Source: Nemertoderma westbladi
Taxonomy: Eukaryota; Xenacoelomorpha; Nemertodermatida; Nemertodermatidae
Length of the DNA: 64,000 bases
Reading direction: 5' to 3'
Assembly (NCBI GenBank): GCA_032718475.1
Contig: JAUCBJ010002659.1
Coordinates: forward strand, 1-64,000
Both the position numbers and the translations under genes were made by a program. The notes under the pieces are model-generated. The model was not told where the DNA came from. It saw nothing but the letters and a program-made list of their open reading frames with translations, and did no database searches. Positions 1 through 10,710 of the stretch are shown here, one piece after another (within the stretch, counting starts at the first letter, position 1; each line of letters starts with the position of its first letter).

Positions 1-3000
1 GGCACAGCTTCTGGATAGGGCGTTGGTAGTGGCCCTTTGCCGTTCGTATCGTCACAGTCCTCGCAAGTCCATCTTTACTTGGGTGTATGGTCACGACCCG
101 CGCCACAGGCCAGTGAACGCGGTCTTTGAGATCTTCTTTAACTAGTACCATGTCGCCAACTGCGACGTTCCGGTAGGTGTTGTTCCATTTTCTCCTGGTC
201 CGGAGGGTTATGAGATATTCCTGGGCCCAAATTCTCCACCAATGCGCTGCCAACGCTTGGGCCTTTTTCCAGTTTGTATGCTTCGCGATCTCGTTGGGAT
301 CCGGGAACATGGTTTCCGGGAGAACGTGGGTTTTGGGTCTCCCCAGTAGGTGGTTAGGAGTGAGGGGCTCCAGGTCTGTGGGGTCGTCGCGGATAGGGAC
401 AATAGGTCGGTTGTTCAGGGTAGCCGTGATCTCGCAGAATGTTGTGCGGAGGGTGTCATGGGTTACCCGGGTATCGCCTAGAGCGACGCGCATGGATCGT
501 TTCACGAGGTCGATCAGTTTCTCCCATACCCCGCTCGTATGGGGGGCTAAGGGGGTCTGGAAGTGCCACTGTATCTGGTGTTCCTTCCAGACTTGGGATG
601 CGGTGTTATCGGTAAACCATCCCTCGATCGCCTCTCTGAGTTCCCTTTCTCCTCCCACAAAGTTTGTACCATTATCGGAATACATGTGGCGGCATGTCCC
701 GTTGTTCGCCACGAACCGACGCAGAGCGTTGATGAATGCGTGTTGTGTCAGATTTACCACGATATCTAGGTAAATTGCCCTAGACCTCAGGCAGGTGAAG
801 ATGGCTCCCCAGCATTTGATGTTGGATCGTCGTTCAATAACCGTGAACGGTCCGAAACAGTCCACCCCGGTGACGTAGAATGGCTGGGAATCCGCTTGTA
901 GACGGGTGGCTGGTAAGTCGGCCATCTTTTGGGTGATTGGTGGCGCTAGGTAACGTCTGCAGGTGAAGCAACGTTTCAACACTTTCCGGATCAGTGGCTG
1001 GATGTGGGTGATCCAATATCTTTGTCTTATATTAGCTATAATCCAATTCTGTCCTGCGTGGTGGTTGTCCTCGTGACATTGTAGAATTAATAGCTTAGCT
1101 AGTGTCGACGTTCCGGGCAGAAGCGCCGGGTATTTAACCTCATATTCGACCGGGGCGTTTGCCATCCGGGTATTCAGTCGGATCAGTCCGTCCTCTCCCA
1201 TCATTGGTCTTAGTTGGTAGACTGGGCTGTCCGGTTTCAACGTTTTGCCCGCACTAAGTTGTTCCCATTCATCGGGGAAACTTTCTTTCTGGACATATCT
1301 AACAATACACTTCTCCGCGATAATGAGTTCTTGTATATTCCGTTGAACTATCGGTTTTTTGTTTTTCCACCGTAGGAAGTTGCGAAGGGTTATAACGTGG
1401 TGGACGAGCCGTCTCATGGATGAAGTTCGCTCGATCAACCGATGTAAAGACGTCGCTAGTTGAGTGATCGTCGCGACGTTATAGTGCCTGCCCGAGTCCT
1501 TTGCAGGCTCAGTCAGGCAACTATAAATTTCCACCGCGTTGCTTCGATGGATTTTACGAATCTCTTTATCGTCCTCGGAGTATTTTCCGCTATCGAGTTC
1601 GGGGTCGAATCGGGTACTCCATGTTAACTGTGGTTGCCGTAGGAATTCCGGGCCGGTAAGCCAGAGTTTACTTTTACCGAGTTGTTTTGGGGTGGCGCCT
1701 CGGCTTGATAAGTCCGCTGGGTTTTCCTTCCCGTTCATGTGATGCCACTGTTCTCGGCCTGTACACTGTTTAATCTCTGTGGCTCGATTTGCAACAAACG
1801 TGGTGTGACGCCGTGATGGAGAGTGGAGATAATAGAGAACTATACTCGAATCTACCCAGAAGTGTTGAGATTCTATGGGGATCCGTAGGTTCCGCATAGC
1901 CATGCGATTCTGTCTTACTGCCCAAACTGCAGCTTGTAGCTCGAGTCTCGGAATCGTTGCTACGAATTCCCCGGATACTGTCTTTGCTTTGGAGAATAAG
2001 AAGCTTGTATCGCCGTTTCCATCGCTACTTAGTCTCCGTAGGAAGGTTACTACGCCGATTCCGGTATTTGAAGCATCCGAAAAGGTGTGGAGCTGGAAGA
2101 TATCGGTGGGCAGTTTATCGAGGAAGAACGGTCTAGGTATTCGCATAAGATGTAGGTGTTCGAGCTGCTCCGTCCATTTTCTCCATTTGACGCTAAGGTA
2201 TGGGGGAAGCTCTTCGTCCCATCCCAGTCCTTCTATCCACATTTCCTTAATCAGGTTCATTCCGGCCAAGGTTACTGGAGATATGAAATTTAGTGGGTCG
2301 AAGATGGCACTTTTTATCGACAAACATCCCCTTTTTGTCATAGGCTTGGGTAGGGGTTTATATTTGAAGATGAATTCATCGGATTCTATGTCCCATTCGA
2401 TCCCGAGTACACGATGTTCCACATCCTCCGAATACATCTTGTTATTTTCCAGCCGGATGTCCTCCGGAAACTTTTCCATAAGTGTTTTGTCGTGGGAACT
2501 GAACTTCACGAGCGGAAACCCTCCTTTCTTCAGACATTCTACCATCCCCATCGCTAGCCGATATGCCTCATCCACATTATCCGCGCCGGCGCATCCGTCG
2601 TCCACGTAGAAGCATCGTCGAATGGTTTCTATGACGGTTGGGGGGAACTCGTTTTCGCACATAGTTGCTGTCCTCTTTAGCATGTCACTGCATGCTACCG
2701 GCGAGTCCTTAGCGCCGAAGATCCTGACGACCATACGCATTACGTCTACGTCCTTGATCGTGAGTTGGCTAATCTCCTGTTGAGTGAGCGTTTTATCCGT
2801 CCATAGGATACGTAGACAGTCCGAGTCTCTTGGTAACGTACGAACTTGATGAAATATGGCCTTGATGTCACAGGTGAATGCTACCCGGTTTTCCCTGAAC
2901 CTGATCAATACGCCAATGAGTGTGCTATATATGTTGGGTCCCGTGTAAAGTTGACTGTTTAGGGATTCGCCCTGGTACATAGCGGCAGCATCATTTACCA

Positions 3001-5053
3001 CTCGGATTTTCCCACCTTTGCGGGCTTCTACTACATAGTGGGTTGGGAGATAATATGTTCTTTCACCACCTTGCAGTTCATTCCGTGGTACCATTTCTGC
3101 TAATCCATCATTGAGATATCCTTGGATTACGGTATTATATTTCTCCTTTATCTCGGGTTGGTCATTCAACCGGCGTAGAATCCCTTTAAGTCGCCTAAGT
3201 GCCATGCTGGCGTTGTTTGCCATTGGTTTGTTTGGGTCCTTCCATAACATAGGTGAACTCCAGTGTCCGTCTTTAAACGTGGCCTGGTCGAGAACGTCCA
3301 TACAATATTGGTCCTCTTCGGATGGATTTTCGTCCTTTTCCGCTAACTCCTGGGTCTCCAAATTAAAATATTTCGTCATCTCTCGTTGGGTTTTCTCGGT
3401 TTCCAGAAACAAATCCTCGTCAAGATCCGAAGCTGAGCAGTAACCCACGGAGGTTACATTCTCTTTAATCTGACATTTGGGAAGGTAGGTATAGGTGTCC
3501 GTGGTTTCCTCCTTAATGCCGCAGAGTGTCCATCCCATTATTGTTCGTTCAGCATAAAATCCGTCATCCTGGTTTATAGATCGGGCGATATCTCCGGTGG
3601 GGATGTGTAGTTCCGGTGTATCAAGTCCGATCAGTAGGGTGATACGGTTTACGTCCAACTGCGGACACCTCAGGTCTACATCGTCCCGGTCCAATTGTAT
3701 GAGGGGGGCGTACTCGGCTGATTGTCGGAACCGCACCCGGAGGTCTGTGTGTACCAAGGCGTTCTTTATGGTTAACTTAGCCGTTTCGTAGCCCTTCATC
3801 ACTCCTTCCATCTGGAGTTGCACCTCCCCGGACTCTACCTCTCTGTTATCGGTGATGGTTTGTATGGGCCGTTTACAAGGCTCATATTCTAGGCCGAGTT
3901 GCTCGAGAAAATCCCGGTCGATGATGGTTCCGTCGGACCCGTTATCGAGGAATGCGAGTGTCGTCAAGGATTTGCCGACTCCTTGGATCCTTACTGGGAT
4001 TACCTTTGCGAAAACCATGTAGCGGCGATTTATAAGATTAATCGTGGCCGAAATATTTGTTACTTGTGGTGTATCGGTGGAGATTTTAAACGGGTTGGTT
4101 TCTCTCCGTTGGGTTGTCCGGGTTCCTTTGAAGACGTGGTTTGTTTCTCCTCTTCGCCTGGCTTCGATCCGAAAGGGGAGGGTAGTAAAGTCGAAGTTCG
4201 CGGGGATGTGGAGGAGCGTGTGATGGCGTTGGTCGTTACAGACAGCACAGCACGACCTTTGGTCGCAATCCCGAACGTAGTGACCTGTTCCAAGACACCG
4301 GAAGCATCCTCGGTGTTTCATTATCGCCTCGAAACGTGGGACGAGTTCGGCGAACTGAAACTTCCTGCAGAATTCCACTTTATGTTTCTCCCCACAGAAG
4401 AGACAGAGTAGGGAATTTGTGACGCCTTCCCTTTCGGGGGCCCAATTCGCGAGATAACATGCCCATTCCTCGGCGGATGTCGGTTCCTCGTAGTCTTCGT
4501 CGTCGGAATCCTCAGCCATGGTGATGGCCATCGTACTTACCGGTGGGGGGCGGAATCTCGGTTTCGGAGGGGTTATCTTATTCCTGGAATTGCTCTCCAT
4601 TCCGTCCAACTTTGCGAGACTTTGTTTTGAAAACATCGAGTCATTCATGGCTTCGGAGATATCGTCCAGGAATGCCGACATTTCAAGGAAGCTAGGATCT
4701 TGATCTGGATGTCTGCGCCGGAGATCTACACATTTATAAGCCCACTTACTTTGTAGCCATCCGGGGAACTTCCGGGCGATCTGTCGGAGGTTTAGAATGT
4801 TGTTCACCTGGTCCTCCTTATTTAATGGTTTCAGAGTGTAGTAGGCATCCTTCATAGAGTCGGAGAATTCCTGTATGTTCTGTGGGTCCCCTAGTGATCC
4901 CGCGTCCTGTATCAGTCTCTCTAGAGTTTTATTAATTATAGTTCCGGTGTTTCCGTATCTTTTATCTAGAGTCTTCCATGCGTCATAGTATGCCTCATGA
5001 GAACCCCCTTCAAAACATGCAATAATTCTGCGTGGTTTGTCACCCAGGTATTT
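1..5053 (-). CDS. pol: BEL/Pao retrotransposon pol polyprotein (end of gag, protease, RT, RNase H, integrase), runs off window
   Basis: The - strand frame is open from just after the gag TGA to base 1, about 1684 codons with no stop, and continues outside the window. Read in order it shows the end of the gag-like domain, a Cys/His-rich zinc-knuckle segment near 4225-4420, an aspartic protease with LDNGS near 3932-3960 (the family usually has DSG or DTG), a reverse transcriptase with YVDD near 2590-2616, an RNase H segment near 1800-2090, the HHCC zinc region of integrase near 970-1080, and the DDE core (D near 858, SDNGTNF near 660-686, E near 520). A C-terminal domain with a GDMVLVKED-type motif follows. 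This order (PR-RT-RH-IN, peptidase A17 type) is that of BEL/Pao elements, whose products copy element RNA into DNA and insert it. The absence of stops over 5 kb suggests a young insertion. Confidence 0.93.
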
Positions 5054-6667
5054 TCATAAATATACCAATTTCTGTGCGTCGGCTATGTCCGTTGATCCGA
5101 TCTGCGCGAAGAACCGTTTCTTGAATCTGAGGTAATCGACGGGATCTCCTTCGAAGGTGCGAATCTCCATCTTAGGCATGGCAAGGCGGTTCTCCAACGC
5201 CCGGATGATGCTGACGTCGTCTGAACTGGAGTGACTCAGAGGGTTATAGTTATTGGCACTCACTCCCATACTTGATGGATCAATGATAGGTGGAGTTTTA
5301 ATAATGACGCGGCTACGAGTTTGTGGTGTTGATGTAAATGGGTTGTTTGATCGGGGAGTGGCGTCCCGTTCCGAGTCCTTTTCAGGCTCGTACTTGGGTA
5401 CACTCGCTGTCGTGGTGTTGGATGGGAAATAAGGTTCCTCGTTCTTTAGCGTCGCCGGTGGTGGATGGAACACCGGTGCTTGTGCCGATAGCGTAGACTG
5501 TTTGGTAGGCGGGATTTCGGGTTTCGGAAGTTTCGCCGCTGTCGGTATAAATGACTTTTCTAATTCCGGTACCGGGATTGGTTCATATTCCTGATCTATA
5601 TCTCTCTCCCAGTCCTCGTAGAGTTGAATATCTCGTTCTATAAGTGCGGCTTCGTATTCCGCGAGTTTTGCAATATCCGCGTTCTTTTTGTGGATGAGAA
5701 TTGCTTGGGCCTCGGCGTGTTGTTTACGCATTTCTGCTTCCCATTTACGTTGTTCGATCTCCCGTTCGGCCTCTCGTCCGCGTTGTTCGGCCTCCTGTTT
5801 GCGTTGTTCGGCCTCGTGTTTGCGCTGTTCGGCCTGTCGTTCGTCCTCGTGTTTGCGTTGTTTGGCCTGTCGTTCGTCCTCTCGTTTGCGTTGTTCGTCT
5901 TCTCGCCTGCGTTGATCGGCCTGTCGTTCGTCCTCTCGTTTGCGTTGTTCGTCCTCTCGCCTGCGTTGTTCGGCTTCCTGTTCATGTTGTTCGGCCTGCC
6001 GTTCGGCCGCTTGTTCGGCCTCTCGCCTTTGTGTTTCTGCAGCTAATACATCTTGCTCGGCTTGCAGTTGAATATACTCATCTTCCATCCGAGCTTTGAG
6101 GGCTAATGCCTTCCGCTCTCGCAGTTGGTCTCGGAGTGGCGGCGCCCCTTGAGAACTGCGCGCTGAGCCGGATATCTCGCTCCTAGCGCTGGAGTGCTGA
6201 TTTCTGGTGGACCCCATTCTCTTGCGATGTACTCCTGTCCTGATGCTGGAGGATCGTACTGATTCCGCGTCTGTTCTTTCAGCCCTCTTGTAATACTGTT
6301 CCTCATAGCCTCTCACAAGGCTGAGGGTCCTCCGGTGTTGTTTGCGGAACCCATCTAGATGTACAACGTGTTCTTCCAGCTTGGGGTAGTTTTCCAGATC
6401 GGTGGGGGGAACGAGCTCTTGGTACGCCTGTATCATTCTTTCGTACCGCTGTAGGATATTTCGGATACTTTGAAGCTGAGTTTGTACCTCATTGAGGGGG
6501 GTTTTGACTCCCTTGAGTTGTTTCTCCATCCGTTGATACGCTCGGGTTACTCCGCCTTTAAGAGCCCCTAACCGACGGGTCATGTTTTTGACGTTTGGTA
6601 CCTCGTCGGCTTCCGAGTCTGTGTGGTGATCCATCTCGTCGGTATCGGATACGTTATTTGTTGTCAT
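5054..6667 (-). CDS. gag: BEL/Pao gag-like protein, ended by an in-frame TGA
   Basis: A 537-codon ORF in the same frame as the pol segment below it; only the TGA at 5054-5056 separates them. The N-terminal third is acidic then helical (about residues 1-140). A very long charged stretch of E, R, Q and K (about residues 180-320) is built of short degenerate repeats that are also repetitive at the DNA level (about 5750-6030). A proline-rich linker follows, and the last 40 residues (FEGDPVDYLRFKKRF motif) are the start of the DUF1759-like gag domain typical of Pao elements. The TGA falls inside that domain, so it is more likely a mutation than a gag-pol boundary, although readthrough cannot be excluded. 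The start ATG overlaps the stop of the upstream small ORF. Confidence 0.85.
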   Translation of the reverse strand: MTTNNVSDTDEMDHHTDSEADEVPNVKNMTRRLGALKGGVTRAYQRMEKQLKGVKTPLNEVQTQLQSIRNILQRYERMIQAYQELVPPTDLENYPKLEEHVVHLDGFRKQHRRTLSLVRGYEEQYYKRAERTDAESVRSSSIRTGVHRKRMGSTRNQHSSARSEISGSARSSQGAPPLRDQLRERKALALKARMEDEYIQLQAEQDVLAAETQRREAEQAAERQAEQHEQEAEQRRREDEQRKREDERQADQRRREDEQRKREDERQAKQRKHEDERQAEQRKHEAEQRKQEAEQRGREAEREIEQRKWEAEMRKQHAEAQAILIHKKNADIAKLAEYEAALIERDIQLYEDWERDIDQEYEPIPVPELEKSFIPTAAKLPKPEIPPTKQSTLSAQAPVFHPPPATLKNEEPYFPSNTTTASVPKYEPEKDSERDATPRSNNPFTSTPQTRSRVIIKTPPIIDPSSMGVSANNYNPLSHSSSDDVSIIRALENRLAMPKMEIRTFEGDPVDYLRFKKRFFAQIGSTDIADAQKLVYL

Positions 6668-6855
6668 TGTAACGCCTCGTCGATGGCGAGATACGCGATG
6701 TCGTAAAACAGTTCCTCGTAGGTATTGTACTCAGCTTGAACCACCCGAACAGTAATCCTGAATCGTCCGACGTTCGTTCCTTGTACCTCAACTTCGACGT
6801 GCCAGATTCCTGGCTCAACTTGAATTATATCAATGGGTGTGATCGATACTTCCAT
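6664..6855 (-). CDS. Small leader ORF of the BEL element, overlapping gag by ATGA
   Basis: A 63-codon ORF directly upstream of gag on the - strand. Its TGA overlaps the gag ATG in the four bases ATGA (6664-6667), an arrangement that elsewhere supports termination-reinitiation. The product is acidic, predicted mostly beta then helix, with no membrane segment or Cys/His cluster. I do not recognise the family. Its tight coupling to gag and lack of stops argue that it is translated, but a chance ORF of this size is possible. Confidence 0.45.
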   Translation of the reverse strand: MEVSITPIDIIQVEPGIWHVEVEVQGTNVGRFRITVRVVQAEYNTYEELFYDIAYLAIDEALQ

Positions 6856-7510
6856 TCCCTGTTAACAACTCTCCAAATATGTGATCTGCCGACTACGAGT
6901 TGGTTAGATCGAGTTTGCTGATTAATTAAACCACGACTTTGTCTCAACTCAAATACCAGAGTTTCCTCGTAGTGGGTGCTGGCAAGCACGTAGAGAGTTT
7001 TTGAAGAGTATTGAAGGATTCTCAACTTCCACCAGTTGAAGTTGACCACGATAATTATTCTTAATTTTGACACCGTGTCAAAATTAACCGCATTAATTAT
7101 TCTTAATTTTGTTGCCGTTATCCCAACACCAGGGGGGAAAAACGCCGATGCTGGAGACGTGACTTTACAGACCACCGAGCCCCGGCCAGTCACCGGATAT
7201 TGATTGTGGGGAGGGAATGTTTTCTGAGATGCAGGGTTGCGGTTGAGAAAAAGCTGCATTAGTTGGATATACTCTTTAATGTAACTGAACTCTGTTGAAC
7301 CTTGTTAACAATATTGAACCCTGATTAAGAATAATTTTGGGCTTCCCCAAATCAATATACACCAAATATTCACAATAATTATACACGATAATATAAATCC
7401 CTACGGTATATTATTTAATAACCCACTGTTCGCTCAGAATTTTAGCCTACCTAATGTTCCCCAGATTTTCCCTCGGTCCCAGTCTTAGTGCCGTAGTGTC
7501 GGTGTTGGTC
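6856..7510 (-). other. BEL leader region between small ORF and tandem units
   Basis: No gene is supported here. The - strand ORF at 6825-7259 is low-complexity: it arises from repeated AT-rich words around 7045-7115 that read as KLRII-type peptides. The segment probably is the untranslated leader of the BEL element. Its LTR edge could not be located. Confidence 0.4.
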
Positions 7511-8306
7511 GACCCTGTCGCGTGTCCGTTCCACCCCTCACGAACCCCGAAGGGAACGATCATCGAGAACCAGCACGGCTTGGCTAAGGGTCGGTCCAGT
7601 CGGTAGACTCTGTCGCGTATCCGTACCACCCCTCTCGAACCCCGAAGGGTTCGGTCATCGAGAACCAGTACGGCTTGGCTAGGAGTCTGTCGTGTCGGTG
7701 GACCCGTTCGCGTGTCCGTTCCACCCCTCACGAACCCCGAAGGGTTCGATCATCGAGAACCAGAACGGCTTGGCTAGGGGTCCGTCAGTTCATCACAGAA
7801 ACCCAACCACCTAGGCTTTCCGAGTCCATTTCAGGCTCGTAGTCGCTTCGGCAGCCGAGAAACTGCTCCGAACAGTCGGTAGGCCAGTAGAGTCTAGTCG
7901 AGTCTAGTCCTTTGTCTTTCGACCCCATCGCGTGTCCGTTCCACCCCTCACGAACCCCGAAGGGAACGATCATCGAGAACCAGAACGGCTTGGCTAAGGG
8001 GTCTGTCGTCGGTTCCCGTCGCAAATCCCAGTCAAGCAGTCAGCGTTCCGAGTTCTTTTCAGGCTCGTAGTAGCTGCCGTTGACCCGAGACCGCTAAGGG
8101 CAGTCCTTGTCAAACCAGTCCTGTGGCCAGCCCTTTCGCATGTCCGTCCCACCCCTCACGACCCGAAGGGATCGGTCATCGAGAACCAGTACGGCTTAGG
8201 TCAGGGGGCAGTCGTTAGTTGGCCACCTGTTCACGTGTCCGCTCCACCCCTCACGAACCCTGGGGTTCGATCATCGAGAACCAGAACGGCTTGGCTACTA
8301 AGGGGC
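7511..8306. repeat. Six copies of an approx. 80-bp unit with internal hairpin, in the BEL leader/LTR region
   Basis: Units lie at about 7511-7592, 7605-7688, 7700-7782, 7921-8002, 8128-8207 and 8221-8306. Each has a CGTGTCCGTTCCACCCCTCA-like left part, a hairpin core (best form CGAACCC-CGAA-GGGTTCG) and a right part reading ATCATCGAGAACCAG then CGGCTTGGCTA. Some copies have changed one side of the stem (GGGAACG instead of GGGTTCG). A second longer unit with GCGTTCCGAGTTCTTTTCAG is interleaved (8012-8111 and 8311-8413, with a diverged version near 7815-7885). Confidence 0.75.
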
Positions 8307-8310
8307 CGTC

Positions 8311-8413
8311 GGTGCCCGTCGCAAATCCCTGACACAAGCAGTCAGCGTTCCGAGTTCTTTTCAGTCTCGTAGTAGCTGCCGTTGGCCAGGGACCGCTAAG
8401 GGCAGTCCTTGTC
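8311..8413. repeat. Second copy of the 100-bp interleaved unit of the BEL leader/LTR
   Basis: Near-identical to 8012-8111: both run from CCCGTCGCAAATCCC through GCGTTCCGAGTTCTTTTCAG to GGGCAGTCCTTGTC. Together with the hairpin units it gives a higher-order pattern of hairpin unit followed by spacer unit. Confidence 0.7.
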
Positions 8414-8420
8414 CTTTAGG

Positions 8421-9090
8421 CCTGGCGCATTACCAAATCCACCCCTACAGGCAGCAGGAAGTTGGCCAGGGCCTAATAGTACTCAGGCTAACCTGAATAC
8501 TGCTTGCATTTTCCATCCCCCCTGGCCCTTATAACTATGAAATTATTCCCGTACCCTGTAAGTTGCCCCAAAGTTCGCCCATAAATCGCCCCCAGTTTAT
8601 TGAATGTGCCCAAAACCCATGGTCCCGCACCCAGTAGTAATATCGGAATAATCAATTTTAAATAAATACAAAAATATTCAACTCGCGTTATGGAAAGTTG
8701 AAATACCGCGAACATAATAATTTAACAATTATTAATTTATTATTTTTTCTAAGGGGAGGTGGGGGAGGGGTGGGGGGGGGGCGCCAAAATCAAGGCTGGC
8801 CCCCCTGCCACAAACATCAGCCTACGCCACTGGTAACTGTCAGTGCAACCTCAATGAGTCTACAAGCAGACAAGGACGACATCCTTATAAGTTATAACAG
8901 AGACAATGTACTGATGTGATCTACAGTACAGATGTAGGACTGTTGAATTGAATTGAACATCTGGGCTAATTGGGCCCCATCAGTCTGTCAGTTGAATTGT
9001 TTAAGCGCAGTAGTTAATGTAGCACTTTTGCATTTTTAGTTATCTGATCTATATTTTGATGTTACCGTTAATTCTTATATTTTTAATAAG
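8421..9090. other. Intergenic stretch without recognisable gene
   Basis: It contains a G-rich run at about 8755-8781 and AT-rich DNA. ORFs here are short and low-complexity. Nothing else was recognised. Confidence 0.5.
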
Positions 9091-9372
9091 GGCCCACCTT
9101 GGTGTATTGCAGTATTGGTTACATAGAATTCACGTCTCTCGGGTCCTCGGAGGTCCTGGGTTCGTTCCTCACATGGGGGCCAAGGCAGTTTTCGTTTCGG
9201 CACGAATGCTTTGAGGGGTTCAGCCAGGGCGCGCATATCTGCCTTGCATCGTTAAATGGTAGCTAAATGAGTACTGGAGTTTCCTCTGGGGAGTATACTG
9301 TAGTTCTGGGGGGACAGCAATGGGAAGACTTTATTCCTAACCCCTGGACTAACGCCCGAAGAAAATTTACTT
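9091..9372 (+). mobile_element. tRNA-derived SINE copy
   Basis: The head has a B-box-like GGGTTCGTTCC near 9158-9168 and an A-box-like segment near 9100-9120. The body carries TTAAATGGTAGCTAAATGAG then CTGGGGGGACAGCAATGG. The same order of head and body recurs at 12888-13085, so this is a family rather than a lone tRNA relic. Confidence 0.6.
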
Positions 9373-10710
9373 TACTTAATTAGGCCCTAAATATTTGTTG
9401 AGTTGACGTCTAATAAAATATTCGAACTCCAACCGCGCCGGTACCGGGTTTTATTATACAGTTAAAACAATCTTTATACAGTAGGATGCGAGACCGCAGA
9501 CTTCTGCTTTGAAAGTAGCCTATAATTTTTGAATACTTTATACTGTATCACATAATATATTATTCAGCGAGTTATTTTATTTACGCGTATTATACCATAA
9601 TAATCCGCTTTGAAACAAGTTACAAAGCTTTTACGTAGTGACATCGAGATGGGATGGGATGGGACATGTCGTAATATCACTTAGGGCTAAATTAAAATGA
9701 CGTAATTAGTTATATCTGATTTAATTAAAATAAATTATCATATATTTTATTTGTCAATGCTTTGCCAACAATTTTGTAAATGTCAATAATTTTGGCGCAA
9801 TCTTTACATTACCGGTATAGTGTACAGTATCAAATCTGGTTTTAATACAGACAAGGCCAAAGATTATTGAACTTATATTATATTCTACAACCACTTGGCA
9901 ACTACAGTAGAGTTATAATGCTGTCGATATGTAAATGAGTTCTTTAGTTTAATCTTGTTAATTTATTGCAAAATTAAATTCGTAAATGTATTATTATGTA
10001 TTAATATTTTTTTTAAATAAAGTTATATTCAAGCACTCACAATTGTAGGCTTCTATATTTAAACCAACTGCAGTATGCTCGGCCTATTACAGGCATCCCA
10101 CTGCTGCGTTTTTTTTTTAACGCAATGCGTTTTTCCTCTCACAGCTTGCGCTCACCACTTTTTTTCCGAAAACAGCCCAATTCTGCGTTTTTTTAAATGT
10201 TGAGTATACATATTTGTAATTAAAATACACATACCGGTAATCCAAATTTGTTAAAACTTAGACTTCTTGTAAGAAAGTGCTCCTCTCTAAAGCTGCAATT
10301 TCACACTAAATAGTTAATGGCCAATGCAAGAGTATCCTAGCAACGCTCTGAATTATCAAAATACCGGATAGCTGATACCTACAGTTAGACAATTTTGATA
10401 GTGCAGTGCTACACCTACAACTGTATATTTTCGTTAAAAATTATTCGTTAAACGTTGTACCGTTCTGTAAATTCTGTCTATTCGTTACCATGAACTTTAG
10501 TCGGGAAGGCGCCAAAAATATACAGTAGCTAGACTATAAGAAAGATCTAAATACTGTATGTGTCATCTCAGATAAGCCGTAGTGTCGGGAAATTAATGAC
10601 ACGCACTGAATGTTTTCATTATAAATATTGTTGAATTACAGTATGTTATTTGGTCTCGATTAAACTCAAATAATTTCAAATAGTTCCAGAGAAGATTAGA
10701 CTGTTAGAGG
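9373..10710. other. AT-rich region upstream of ABCA gene 1
   Basis: No ORF of note and no recognised repeat. It presumably contains the promoter and 5' leader of gene 1, but no TATA or initiator element stood out enough to call. Confidence 0.4.

Larger units (their letters stand above)
1..8480 (-). mobile_element. BEL/Pao LTR retrotransposon (3' end outside window; 5' limit approximate)
   Basis: The gag-pol coding region at 1-6667 and the GC-richer repeat-bearing stretch at about 7440-8420 behave as one - strand element. The downstream part and 3' LTR lie before base 1, so LTR boundaries cannot be defined by comparing the two LTRs. The upper limit of about 8480 is set only by the change from GC-rich repeat units to AT-rich flanking DNA. 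No convincing primer-binding site was found. Confidence 0.7.

Noticed and set aside
177-773. 198-codon + strand ORF
   Set aside because: It is the antisense shadow of the BEL integrase frame; the protein is not family-like.
1875-2609. 244-codon + strand ORF
   Set aside because: Antisense of the BEL RT/RNase H region, whose - strand frame has clear motifs.
5624-6099. Overlapping + and - ORFs rich in F/L/V or R/N
   Set aside because: They are alternative frames of the repetitive charged region of gag.
7115-7135. BEL primer-binding site starting TGGTGTTGGG on the - strand
   Set aside because: No LTR end with CA next to it, and no second LTR in the window to test the boundary.
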